This document shows, piece by piece, positions 26,027 through 34,800 of a DNA stretch of 64,000 bases. A program made the translations under genes and the position numbers. The notes below the pieces were generated by a model. That model ran no database searches, was not told where the DNA came from, and saw nothing but the letters and a program-made list of their open reading frames with translations. Source of the stretch: Streptomyces sp. AP-93 (GTDB taxonomy: Bacteria > Actinomycetota > Actinomycetes > Streptomycetales > Streptomycetaceae); the NCBI RefSeq assembly GCF_022808175.1, contig NZ_JALGBX010000001.1, forward strand, positions 372,001-436,000, read 5' to 3'. The first letter of the stretch is position 1. The number at the start of each line of letters is the position of its first letter.

Positions 26027-26057
26027 AGAGCCCGGGCCCCTCAGGGGTCCGGGCTCT
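26027..26057. terminator. Strong bidirectional terminator
   Basis: A perfect 14-bp stem (26027-26040/26044-26057) with loop TCA, apart from a G:T-type position in the middle, between the convergent small acidic gene and the methyltransferase. Confidence 0.88.
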
Positions 26058-26082
26058 GTCGTGCGAAGGGGTGCCCGGGCGC

Positions 26083-26808
26083 TCAGCCCCGCACGCCACA
26101 CAGGTGCAGCAGCGCGGCGACCCCGCGGTAGGGGTCGGTCCGCCCGGCACGGTCCTCGGCGGCGAGCAGCCCCTCCAGTTCCGCGTCGGAGGGGAGCTTG
26201 TCCCCGGCCTCGGTGCCGTCGGTGAAGACGCGTACGCCGTACCAGGTCTGCAGCGGGGCGCCGATCCCCGACAGGGTCGCGGTCAGCGTGGCGAGCCGGT
26301 CGGCGCGTACGTCCAGGCCCAGCCGGTTCGTGTAGTCGACGCCGTCGAAGGCCGCCAGCGCGGCCGTCCAGTCGCCGTGCAGGCCGGGCCGCATCGCGAG
26401 GGCGTCGCCGTTGCGCACCAGCAGGGACAGCAGTCCGCCGGGGGCCAGCATCCGGGCGAGCCCGGCGAGCATGGCGTCCGGCTCGGGCACGTACATGAGG
26501 ACGCCGTGACAGAGCACGACGTCGAAGCTGCCCGGCAGGAAGTGCGCGCCGGTCTCCCGGCCGTCGCCCTCCATGAGGCGGACGCGGTCCTGGATCCCGG
26601 GGGGCTCGGCGGCCAGTACCTCACGGGCGACGGCCAGCATGGCCGGGTCCTGCTCCAGCCCGGTCACCATGTGCCCGGCGCGGGCCAGGCGCAGCGCCTG
26701 GGTGCCCTGGCCCATGCCGACGTCCAGGACGCGCAGCCGCTGCCCCACGGGGAAGTGGTGCGCGATCTGCTCGTCGACCTGACGGCCGACGAGCTCCTGG
26801 CGCACCAC
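26083..26808 (-). CDS. Class I SAM-dependent methyltransferase
   Basis: About 241 residues from GTG 26808. Rossmann-fold motifs are typical: motif I 'RVLDVGMGQGTQALRLA', acidic end of strand 2 in 'GLEQDPAML', then 'VRLMEGDGRE', 'FDVVLCHGVLMYVPE' and 'LARMLAPGGLLSLLV'. This pattern resembles CmoA/UbiE-like small-molecule methyltransferases; the substrate is unknown. Residues upstream of this GTG (FAGGARLWLEGLGGLRN) look conserved, yet between 26808 and the DUF3043 gene there is no in-frame ATG, GTG or TTG. Translation may begin at CTG 26898, which overlaps the DUF3043 stop (CTGA). The start is therefore uncertain. Confidence 0.85.
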   Translation of the reverse strand: MVRQELVGRQVDEQIAHHFPVGQRLRVLDVGMGQGTQALRLARAGHMVTGLEQDPAMLAVAREVLAAEPPGIQDRVRLMEGDGRETGAHFLPGSFDVVLCHGVLMYVPEPDAMLAGLARMLAPGGLLSLLVRNGDALAMRPGLHGDWTAALAAFDGVDYTNRLGLDVRADRLATLTATLSGIGAPLQTWYGVRVFTDGTEAGDKLPSDAELEGLLAAEDRAGRTDPYRGVAALLHLCGVRG

Positions 26809-26894
26809 GTTGCGGAGCCCGCCCAGGCCTTCCAGCCACAGCCGGGCCCCGCCCGCGAAGCCACTCCCGCCGAACGCTCCGGGCGTTCCTCGGC

Positions 26895-27494
26895 TCAGGG
26901 CCGTTCCCCGCGCTTGACCTGCGGCTTCGGCAGACGCAGCCGGCGCATCTGGAGGGTGCGCATCAGGCCGTACGCGACGGCGCCGCGCTTGGGTTCGTCC
27001 GGGAAGCGCTGGTTCAGGGCCTTGCGCAGGCGGATGAACATGCCGACGGAGTCGACGATGATCAGCGCGATCACGCCGAGCCACAGCAGGAGCGCGATGT
27101 TCTGGATGGACGGAACCCGCACCATGCTCAGCACCAGGATGATCACGGCCAGCGGCAGGAACATCTCGGCGACGGAGAAGCGGGAGTCCACGAAGTCGCG
27201 TACGTACCGGCGCACGGGACCCTTGTCGCGGTTGGGCAGATAACGCTCGTCGCCATTGGCGAGAGCCTCGCGCTGCTTGGTCATCTCGACCCGGCGGCGC
27301 TCACGAGCTCGCTTGGCATCCTCCTTGCGGTTGCCGGTCGAGGCCACCACGGCCTTGCGCTGTGACTGGGCCACAGCACGCTTCGGCGTCGGGCGGCCCT
27401 TCGGGGCCTGAGGGTCACGGGACTGCGAGAGGTCGGCGCTCACCTTGTCGGTGGCGGCGTCCTTCTCTTCCTTGGAGGATCGGCTACCAAACAC
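26895..27494 (-). CDS. DUF3043 domain membrane protein
   Basis: 199 residues. A charged N-terminal half (SSKEEKDAATDKVSADLS, then a Lys/Arg-rich stretch with 'KRARERRRVEMTKQREAL') precedes 'GPVRRYVRDFVDSRFSVAE' and two hydrophobic helices around 115-165. This is the DUF3043 layout, an actinobacterial family of unknown function. GTG 27494 begins 'VFGSRSSKEEKD'; no strong ribosome site is seen. It is divergent from pspA and contiguous with the methyltransferase. The basic cytoplasmic region and two helices could bind membrane or nucleic acid, but nothing specific is visible. Confidence 0.88.
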   Translation of the reverse strand: MFGSRSSKEEKDAATDKVSADLSQSRDPQAPKGRPTPKRAVAQSQRKAVVASTGNRKEDAKRARERRRVEMTKQREALANGDERYLPNRDKGPVRRYVRDFVDSRFSVAEMFLPLAVIILVLSMVRVPSIQNIALLLWLGVIALIIVDSVGMFIRLRKALNQRFPDEPKRGAVAYGLMRTLQMRRLRLPKPQVKRGERP

Positions 27495-27735
27495 AAACCC
27501 AAGGGTACGTGGTTGAGGGCACGCGCCCCATCCCACCGGGGAACGATCCGGCAACGGCGGGCGTCCTTCCTGAGGGGAGCACCTACTCCTTACGCCTGAC
27601 ACGGCGGACGCGTAGTCGTCCTGGAGGAGGAGCGCATCCCTGCTCGAACAGTGCGGTAATAGAGACAGGGCCCGTACTGTGGGTCTTGTTGGTGACCTGG
27701 AGCGAAGTCCGTCTAGAAGGGGGCGCGCGAAGCCC

Positions 27736-28530
27736 ATGAGCGGTGTCATGAAGCGTATGGGGATGATCTTCCGCGCGAAGGCGAACAAGGCCCTGGACCG
27801 GGCCGAGGACCCGCGCGAGACCCTCGACTACTCGTACCAGAAGCAGCTGGAGCTGCTTCAGAAGGTGCGCCGCGGCGTTGCCGACGTGGCGACCTCCCGC
27901 AAGCGGCTGGAGCTGCAGCTGGGCCAGCTGCAGGGCCAGTCCAGCAAGCTGGAGGACCAGGGCCGCAAGGCGCTGGCGCTGGGCCGCGAGGACCTGGCCC
28001 GCGAGGCCCTGTCCCGTCGCGCCTCCCTGCAGCAGCAGGTCAGCGACCTGGAGGTGCAGCACCAGACCCTCCAGGGCGAGGAGGAGAAGCTGACCCTCGC
28101 CGCGCAGCGGCTGCAGGCCAAGGTGGACGCCTTCCGCACGAAGAAGGAGACCATCAAGGCCACGTACACGGCCGCCCAGGCGCAGACGCGGATCGCCGAG
28201 TCCTTCTCCGGCATCTCCGAGGAGATGAGCGACGTCGGCCTCGCCATCCAGCGCGCCGAGGACAAGACGGCGCAGCTCCAGGCCCGCGCCGGCGCGATCG
28301 ACGAGCTGCTCGCCTCCGGCGCGCTCGACGACCAGAGCGGCCTCGGCTCCAAGGACGACATCCAGGCCGAGCTCGACCGCCTCTCCGGCGGGACGGACGT
28401 GGAGCTGGAGCTCCAGCGCATGAAGGCCGAGCTGGCGGGCGGCACCTCCGCCCCGCAGTCGGCCATCGAGGGCGGAGCCCCGGGCGCCGGCCAGCCCTCG
28501 CAGACCCAGCACCGGTTCGACAAGCAGTAG
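27736..28530 (+). CDS. pspA: PspA/IM30 envelope-stress protein
   Basis: 264 residues, almost entirely helical coiled coil. The N-terminal amphipathic helix and 'MGMIFRAKANKALDRAEDP' are diagnostic, followed by long Gln/Leu/Arg heptads (LQLGQLQGQSSKLEDQGRKA) and the conserved 'AQAQTRIAESFSGISEEMSD'. PspA assembles on damaged inner membrane and supports proton-motive force. ATG 27736 is chosen over an upstream in-frame start because it matches the family N-terminus. The pspAA gene follows after 43 bp. The last 15 nt, including the stop, are present three times in tandem. Confidence 0.95.
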   Translation: MSGVMKRMGMIFRAKANKALDRAEDPRETLDYSYQKQLELLQKVRRGVADVATSRKRLELQLGQLQGQSSKLEDQGRKALALGREDLAREALSRRASLQQQVSDLEVQHQTLQGEEEKLTLAAQRLQAKVDAFRTKKETIKATYTAAQAQTRIAESFSGISEEMSDVGLAIQRAEDKTAQLQARAGAIDELLASGALDDQSGLGSKDDIQAELDRLSGGTDVELELQRMKAELAGGTSAPQSAIEGGAPGAGQPSQTQHRFDKQ

Positions 28531-28560
28531 TTCGACAACCAGTAGTTCGACAAGCAGTAG
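28516..28560 (+). repeat. Tandem triplication of the pspA 3' end
   Basis: The 15-bp unit TTCGACAAGCAGTAG occurs three times (28516-28530, 28531-28545 with one substitution, 28546-28560). Each unit is in the pspA frame and encodes FDKQ-stop or FDNQ-stop, so three in-frame TAG codons follow one another. Readthrough of the first would add only five residues. Confidence 0.92.
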
Positions 28561-28573
28561 GACGGGGCCCGTC

Positions 28574-28852
28574 ATGATTGTCCGCATCATGGGGGAAGGT
28601 CAGGTGGAGCTGGCGGACAGCCACTTCACCGAGCTCAACACGCTGGACGACGAACTGCTCGCGGAGATGGAGAGCGGTGACGAGGAGGGCTTCCGGCGCA
28701 CGCTGGGCGAGCTGCTCGCCGCCGTACGGCGGCTCGGCGAGCCGCTGCCCGACGAGGCGCTGGAGCCGTCCGAGCTGATCCTGCCCGCCCCCGACGCCTC
28801 GCTCGGCGAGGTGCGGGAGATGCTCCGCGACGACGGGCTGATCCCGGGCTGA
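28574..28852 (+). CDS. pspAA: PspA-associated protein PspAA
   Basis: 92 residues: 'MIVRIMGEGQVELADSHFTELNTLD' type start, acidic helices 'ELLAEMESGDEEGFRRTLGE' and the C-terminal 'MLRDDGLIPG'. PspAA is a short domain encoded beside PspA in actinobacteria and archaea, thought to modulate or partner the PspA oligomer. The gene starts at ATG 28574, 13 bp after the triplicated pspA tail, and ends 8 bp before a strong terminator, so pspA-pspAA is a two-gene operon. Confidence 0.9.
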   Translation: MIVRIMGEGQVELADSHFTELNTLDDELLAEMESGDEEGFRRTLGELLAAVRRLGEPLPDEALEPSELILPAPDASLGEVREMLRDDGLIPG

Positions 28853-28859
28853 CGTAGCA

Positions 28860-28890
28860 AGAGGGTCCGCCCCCAGGGGGCGGACCCTCT
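28860..28890. terminator. Bidirectional terminator after pspAA
   Basis: Perfect 14-bp stem (28860-28873/28877-28890), loop CAG, between convergent pspAA and the membrane-protein gene at 28898. Confidence 0.9.
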
Positions 28891-28897
28891 TCCCACG

Positions 28898-29662
28898 TCA
28901 GAGCAGCTCCTTCTCCGAGGGCTGTTCCGCGTCCGGGGTCCCGCCGATGAAGTTCTCGAACCTGCGCCGCGGCGAGGACCACCGGCGGTCGTGGTGGAAG
29001 GCGCGCAGCTTGGCCTTGGCCCGGGCCTTCGGGCGGTTCGCGTAGAACTTCTTCGCGTACGGGGAGCCGGGCCGGGCGAGGCGGATCGCGCCGATCAGCG
29101 CGACGAAGGGGATGACCGTGCCGAAGAAGGCGGTGCGCGCCTTGCCCTTCCACAGGGCGATCAGGGCGAGGAAGAAGTTGGTCGCCGTGTTCATGGCGAC
29201 CAGTCCGCGGTTGTGCCGCTCGTCCTCGGTGAGGTCGTTGACCCCGAACGGCAGGAAACCGCCCAGCACCAGCGCCACGACCGCCGCCGTCAGGACGACG
29301 ATCTCCACGCTCTTGCGCCCCTGCTCGCTCCAGTAGACGTCGTCCAGGTGCAGGATCAGCGCGAACTCGTCCAGCACCAGCCCCGCGCCCAGCCCGAAGA
29401 TCACGGCCGACAGCCCCGCCCCGAAGCTGTGCCGGGCGCTGCCGATCGCGCCGAAGCCGCCGATGATCACGAGGATCACTCCGGGGACCACGTGGTGGAT
29501 GTGCATCCCGCCCGGGGTGACGTTCTTGAAGGGCCCCCGGCCCGCCCGGATCATGCGGGTGATCATGCGGGTGACCAGGAAGGACAGGACGAAGGCGACC
29601 AGCGCGAGGAGCAGCGGGAGCTTCCCCGGCTCCACGATGTTGCGATACCACCAGTGACCCAT
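28898..29662 (-). CDS. Conserved integral membrane protein, function unknown
   Basis: 254 residues with about six membrane helices. Recognisable but unassigned motifs are 'GGMHIHHVVPGVILVIIGG' and 'DEFALILHLDDVYW', which cluster His and Asp residues near helix ends and could bind a metal. The C-terminal tail is basic (KKFYANRPKARAKAKLRAFH). ATG 29662 follows GGGAGGTGG. The family is frequent in actinobacteria. Divergent from cobS and convergent with pspAA; I would not assign a role. Confidence 0.8.
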   Translation of the reverse strand: MGHWWYRNIVEPGKLPLLLALVAFVLSFLVTRMITRMIRAGRGPFKNVTPGGMHIHHVVPGVILVIIGGFGAIGSARHSFGAGLSAVIFGLGAGLVLDEFALILHLDDVYWSEQGRKSVEIVVLTAAVVALVLGGFLPFGVNDLTEDERHNRGLVAMNTATNFFLALIALWKGKARTAFFGTVIPFVALIGAIRLARPGSPYAKKFYANRPKARAKAKLRAFHHDRRWSSPRRRFENFIGGTPDAEQPSEKELL

Positions 29663-29718
29663 GCCACCACCTCCCGGTTTGGGGCGTTATGGGTAACTTA
29701 CCGGTCCCGTCGAGCGGG

Positions 29719-29724
29719 TAGCGT
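29719..29724 (+). promoter_or_regulatory. -10 element of a probably leaderless cobS transcript
   Basis: TAGCGT ends 8 nt before the cobS ATG at 29733 and no Shine-Dalgarno sequence precedes the ATG, consistent with transcription starting at the codon. Confidence 0.4.
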
Positions 29725-29732
29725 TCGCGCCG

Positions 29733-30554
29733 ATGACAGATTCGTACGATGGCCCGCCCCTGACCCCGCCCACGGAACGGGCCTCCCTGCTCGACGGGGT
29801 CCGCTTCGCCTTCGGCACGCTCACCGTGCTGCCCGCGCGCATCACCCGCTGGGACCGTCCGGCCGCCCGCACCGGCATGGCCTGCGCCCCGCTCGCCGGG
29901 CTCGTCGTGGGGCTCCTCGCGGCGGTGCCCGGGGTTGTCCTGCTGCTGTGCGGCGGCGGTCCGCTGCTCGCCGCGGCCGTCACCGTCGCCGTCCCGGCGG
30001 CCCTGACCCGCGCCCTGCACCTGGACGGCCTCGCCGACACGGTGGACGGACTGGGCAGCGCCAAGCCCGCCGACGCCGCGCTGCGCATCATGAAGCAGTC
30101 CGACATCGGCCCCTTCGGGGTGGTGGCGCTGGTGTTCGTGCTGCTGGTCCAGGTCGCGGCGCTGGCCGACGTGTACGCCGACAGCTGGGTCCGGGGTGCG
30201 CTGGCCGCCGTGGCCGCCGCCGTCACCGCCCGCCTCGCCATGACCCTGGCCTCCCGCGACGGGGTTCCCCCGGCCCGCCCCGAGGGGCTGGGCGCGGCGG
30301 TCGCCGGAGTGGTCCCGCGCAGGGCCGCCGCCGTGGTCGCCGGACTCGTGGTGGTCCTGTCCGCCGCAGCCGCGCTGCCCCTGGGCCTGCCGGCCGCCGC
30401 GCAGCACGCGGTGGCGGTCCTGGCCGCCCTGCTGGCGTCGGAGGCCCTGCTCCGCCGCTGCGTACGCCGCTTCGACGGGGTCACGGGAGATGTCTTCGGA
30501 GCCCTGGCCGAGGTCTCGGCGACGACGGCCCTGGTGGTACTGGCCCTGGGCTAA
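29733..30554 (+). CDS. cobS: Adenosylcobinamide-GDP ribazoletransferase (cobalamin synthase)
   Basis: 273 residues, polytopic membrane enzyme that joins adenosylcobinamide-GDP and alpha-ribazole in the last step of cobalamin assembly. The signature 'HLDGLADTVDGLG' is intact and is followed by 'ALRIMKQSDIGPFGVVAL'; about seven hydrophobic segments are present. The partners cobT and cobU lie 4-8 kb upstream on the opposite strand, separated by unrelated genes, so the nucleotide-loop pathway is complete here but not one operon. Confidence 0.94.
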   Translation: MTDSYDGPPLTPPTERASLLDGVRFAFGTLTVLPARITRWDRPAARTGMACAPLAGLVVGLLAAVPGVVLLLCGGGPLLAAAVTVAVPAALTRALHLDGLADTVDGLGSAKPADAALRIMKQSDIGPFGVVALVFVLLVQVAALADVYADSWVRGALAAVAAAVTARLAMTLASRDGVPPARPEGLGAAVAGVVPRRAAAVVAGLVVVLSAAAALPLGLPAAAQHAVAVLAALLASEALLRRCVRRFDGVTGDVFGALAEVSATTALVVLALG

Positions 30555-30890
30555 GACTTGATCCGCTATCCCTGTGGGGATGACGGATTGCAGCCGGGGC
30601 GGTTCCTGGGCTGTCCGGCGTGGTCGCCCGGGGGCGGCTCATCCGGGGTCGCTCAGGGCGCTGGTCCGGCATTCGGGGAGCAGAGGCACAGTTCAGCTGT
30701 TGTGCTGCCGCGTGATCCGTACCGGCAAGCCGGGGACGGACACGGTGCGGTTGACTCCCACAGGGCGTCTTCTCGCCCTATCCCTTGCGAGACTTGGCGA
30801 TCGTACCGAAGTTGCGGAACCTTGGCGGGTGTTTCCCGGACCTTGCCCGGGGCCGGGCCGGGGTGCCGGACCGCGCCGCGCGGAACGACG
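30555..30890. other. Intergenic region before the orphan response regulator
   Basis: 336 bp without a convincing gene on either strand. No riboswitch, tRNA or long hairpin was recognised; the only functional element I can point to is the -10-like TAGGGT at its right end. Confidence 0.5.
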
Positions 30891-30896
30891 TAGGGT
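30891..30896 (+). promoter_or_regulatory. -10 element for leaderless response regulator gene
   Basis: TAGGGT ends exactly 6 nt before the GTG at 30903, so transcription should begin at the start codon. The -35 is poor (GC-rich), suggesting activator dependence or another sigma factor. Confidence 0.5.
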
Positions 30897-30902
30897 CAGG
30901 GC

Positions 30903-31619
30903 GTGGAAAAGACCCCGAACCAGGCCCCGACGCCCATCCGGGTGCTCCTCGCCGACGACCAGGCCCTGCTGCGCAGCGCGTTCAAGGTGCTCGTCGACTC
31001 CGAGGCCGACATGTGTGTCGTCGGGGAGGCGTGCGACGGGGCGCAGGCCTTCGAGATGGCGCGCACGGAGCGGCCCGACGTCGTGCTCATGGACATCCGG
31101 ATGCCGGGCACCGACGGCCTCGCCGCCACCCGGCTGATCAGCGCCGACCCCGAACTGGCCGACGTGCGCGTGGTGATGCTGACGACCTTCGAGGTGGACG
31201 AGTACGTGGCGGCGGCCCTGCGGGCGGGCGCCTCCGGGTTCCTCGGCAAGGGCGCCGAGCCAGAGGAACTGCTCAACGCCATCCGCGTCGCGGCCGCCGG
31301 CGACGCGCTGCTCTCCCCGGCCGCGACCAAGGGGCTCATCGCCACCTTCCTCGCGCAGGGCGGCGGCGAGGGGGCCACCCCCGCCGCGGGCGCGGCCCAC
31401 GTAGAGCGCCTCGCCGCGCTGACCGGACGCGAGCGCGAGGTCCTCGTCCTCGTGGCGGCGGGCCTGTCCAACGACGAGATCGCCCGCCGGCTGGAAGTCA
31501 GCCCGCTCACCGTCAAGACCCACGTGAACCGGGCCATGTCCAAACTCGGTGCCCGTGACAGGGCGCAATTGGTGGTCATCGCCTACGAATCGGGACTGGT
31601 CCGGCCCAGGGCCGAGTAG
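30903..31619 (+). CDS. Orphan NarL/FixJ response regulator
   Basis: 238 residues. The receiver (about 10-130) has the acidic pair in 'VLLADDQALLR', phospho-Asp in 'VVLMDIRMPG', the conserved Thr in 'VVMLTTFEVDEY' and Lys in 'FLGKGAEPEEL'. The C-terminal LuxR-type HTH (about 170-230) reads 'LTGREREVLVLVAAGLSNDE' and 'VSPLTVKTHVNRAMSKLGA'. No kinase gene adjoins it; the nearest histidine kinase of the matching class is at 18352 and is itself unpaired. The GTG start is preceded by a -10 at the spacing expected for leaderless mRNA. Confidence 0.95.
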   Translation: MEKTPNQAPTPIRVLLADDQALLRSAFKVLVDSEADMCVVGEACDGAQAFEMARTERPDVVLMDIRMPGTDGLAATRLISADPELADVRVVMLTTFEVDEYVAAALRAGASGFLGKGAEPEELLNAIRVAAAGDALLSPAATKGLIATFLAQGGGEGATPAAGAAHVERLAALTGREREVLVLVAAGLSNDEIARRLEVSPLTVKTHVNRAMSKLGARDRAQLVVIAYESGLVRPRAE

Positions 31620-31626
31620 CCGCAGC

Positions 31627-31703
31627 GGGTTCGCAGGGGGTCCGCAGCGGGTTCGCACTGGGTTCGCAGTGGTTCGGAGCGCTTCGCAGCAGTTCGCAGT
31701 AGC
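31627..31703. repeat. Degenerate GTTCGCAG repeats
   Basis: Seven or eight imperfect copies of a 10-14 bp unit with core (G)TTCGCAG(T/C) follow the response regulator stop codon and fill much of the gap before the RND gene. Confidence 0.7.
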
Positions 31704-31877
31704 CCCGCCTACTGCGGACGCGGTATGCCCCGGATAAGGACGGGACCTGGGGGCGACGTCGGCGTGCCCGTGCGCGGGAGAGGCTGAGGGGCCCCGCGCG
31801 TGCCCGAAGGCACGGCTCCGTCATGCCTCCATGCCTCGTAGACGTCACCGCGTCCCTGCAGAGAGATCCCCATAGCC

Positions 31878-34800
31878 ATGTTCCGGCTGTCCCGCTTCAG
31901 CCTCGCCCAAAGGGCGCTGGTCGGCCTCGTGTCGCTCGTCGCGCTCCTCTTCGGCGCCATCGCCATCCCCCAGCTCAAGCAGCAGCTGCTGCCCTCCATC
32001 GACCTGCCGATGGTGTCCGTCCTCGCGCCGTACCAGGGCGCCTCGCCCGACGTGGTGGAGAAGCAGGTCGTCGAACCGATCGAAGCCATGCTCAAGGGCG
32101 TCGACGGGATCACCGGCATCACCTCCACCGCCAGCGAGGGCAACGCCCTCATCATGGCGACCTTCGACTACGGGGACGACGGCACCAAGCAGCTCGTCGC
32201 CGACGTCCAGCAGGCCGTCAACCGGGCCCGTGTACGGCTGCCCGCCGAGGTGGACCCGCAGGTGATCGCCGGTTCCACCGACGACATCCCGACCGTGGTC
32301 CTCGCCGTCACCTCCGACAAGGACCAGCAGGCGCTGGCCGACCAGCTCACCAAGTCCGTGGTCCCCGTACTGGAGGACATCGCGGGCGTCGGCCAGGTCA
32401 CCGTCGACGGGGTCCAGGACCTCCAGGTCACCGTCACCCCCGACGACGCCAAGCTCGCCGCCGCCGGCCTCGACGGCGCGGCCCTGGCCCAGGGGCTCCA
32501 GGCGGGCGGCGCCACGATCCCCGCCGGCTCCTTCGACGAGGCGGGCAAGAACCGCACCGTGCGCGTCGGTTCGGGCTACACCTCGCTCGCCCAGCTCGAG
32601 GACCTGCGCCTCACCGCGGGACCGGGCAAGCCCGCCGTCCGCCTCGGCGACGTGGCGAGCGTGAAGCAGGAGCCCGCCAAGGCCGACTCCCTCACCCGCA
32701 CCAACGGCAAGCCCAGCCTCGCCCTGGTCCTCACCATGGACAAGGACGGCAGTGCCGTCGCCATCTCGGACGCGGTCAAGGACAAGCTGCCCGAGCTCCG
32801 CTCCACCCTCGGCTCCGGCGCCGACCTGGCCGTGGTCAGCGACCAGGGGCCGGCCGTCGCCAAGTCCATCTCGGGCCTGACCACCGAGGGCCTGCTCGGC
32901 CTGGTCTTCGCGGTCGTCGTGATCCTGGTCTTCCTCGGCTCGCTGCGCTCGACGCTGGTCACCGCGGTCTCCATCCCGCTGTCCGTCGTCCTCGCGCTGA
33001 TCGTGCTGTGGACCCGCGACCTCTCCCTCAACATGCTGACGCTGGGCGCGCTCACCATCGCCATCGGCCGGGTCGTCGACGACTCGATCGTGGTCCTGGA
33101 GAACATCAAGCGCCACCTCGGCTACGGCGAGGAGCGCCGGAGCGCGATCATCACCGCGGTCAAGGAGGTGGCCGGCGCGGTCACCTCCTCCACGCTCACC
33201 ACCGTCGCCGTCTTCCTGCCGATCGCTTTCGTCGGCGGCATGGTGGGCCAGTTCTTCGGCCCGTTCTCCATCACCGTCACCGCGGCCCTGCTGGCCTCGC
33301 TGCTCGTCTCCCTGACGGTCGTCCCGGTGCTCTCGTACTGGTTCCTGCGCGCGCCGAAGGGCGTCAGCGAGGGGGACGCCGCGAGCATCGAGAAGGCCCG
33401 CCGCGAGGCCGAGGAGAAGGAGTCCCGCAGCAAGCTCCAGCAGTTCTACGTACGGGCGCTGGGCCTGGTCACCCGCCGTCGGGTCGCCACCCTGATCGTC
33501 GCCGTCGTGGTGTTCGTCGCGACGCTGGGCATGACCCCGCTGCTCAAGACGAACTTCTTCGACCAGGGCGAGCAGGAAGTCCTGAGCATCAAGCAGCAGC
33601 TCCCGCCCGGCACCTCGCTGGCCGCCGCCGACGAGGCGAGCCGCAAGGTCGAGAAGGTCCTGGACGGGACCGACGGCGTCAAGGACTACCAGGTCACCGT
33701 CGGGTCCTCCGGCTTCATGGCCGCCTTCGGCGGCGGTACGGGCTCCAACCAGGCCTCGTACCAGGTCACGCTGGAGAACTCGGGCAAGACCGAGTCGGCC
33801 AAGAAGCACATCGAGACCGCCCTCAAGGGGCTCGACGGCATAGGCGAGACCACCATCGCGGCCGGTGACGGCTTCGGCAGCCAGAACCTCAGCGTCGTCG
33901 TCAAGGCCGGTGACGCGGCCGTCCTCGCCCGGGCCGCCGAGCAGGTCCGCACCGAGGTGGCGAAGATCGAGGACGTCACCGACGTCCAGAGCGACCTGTC
34001 GCAGTCCGTGCCCCGGATCTCGGTCACCGCCACCCCCAAGGCGGCGGAGTTCGGCCTGAACCAGGCCGCGCTCGGCGCCATCGTCGGCCAGGCCGTACGC
34101 GGCAACCCGGCGGGCAAGGCCGTACTGGACGACACCGAGCGGGACATCGTCATCAGGTCCGCGCAGCCGGCCGCCACTCTGGCCCAGCTGCAGGCGCTGC
34201 CCGTCGGCCCGGTGAAGCTCGGCGACATCGCCGAGGTCGAGGAGGTTCCCGGCCCCGTCGCGATGACCCGGATCGACGGCGCCCGCGCCGCGACCATCAG
34301 CGCGAAGCCGATCGGCGACAACACCGGCGCCGTCAGCTCCACCCTGCAGTCGAAGATCAAGGCCCTGGACCTGCCCGCGGGCGCCACGGCCTCCATCGGC
34401 GGCGTCGGGGAGGACCAGAGCGAGGCCTTCGCACAGCTGGGCCTGGCCATGCTCGCCGCCATCGCGCTCGTGTTCATGCTGCTGGTCGCGACGTTCCGCT
34501 CGCTGGTCCAGCCGCTGATCCTGCTGGTCTCCATCCCCTTCGCGGCGACCGGCGCGCTCGGCCTGCTCCTGGTCACCGGCACCCCGCTCGGCGTCCCGGC
34601 ACTGATCGGCATGCTGATGCTCATCGGCATCGTCGTGACCAACGCGATCGTCCTGATCGACCTGGTCAACCAGTACCGGGCCCAGGGCTACGGCGTGATC
34701 GAGGCGGTCGTCGAGGGCGGCCGCCACCGGCTGCGCCCGATCCTGATGACGGCACTGGCGACGATCTTCGCGCTGCTCCCGATGGCGCTGGGCGTCACGG

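Noticed and set aside
23431..29732. Cobalamin riboswitch for cobT, cobU or cobS
   Set aside because: No B12-box-like conserved stretch in the short upstream regions.
29733..30554. Cob genes as one operon with cobT/cobU
   Set aside because: cobS is on the opposite strand and separated by eight unrelated genes.
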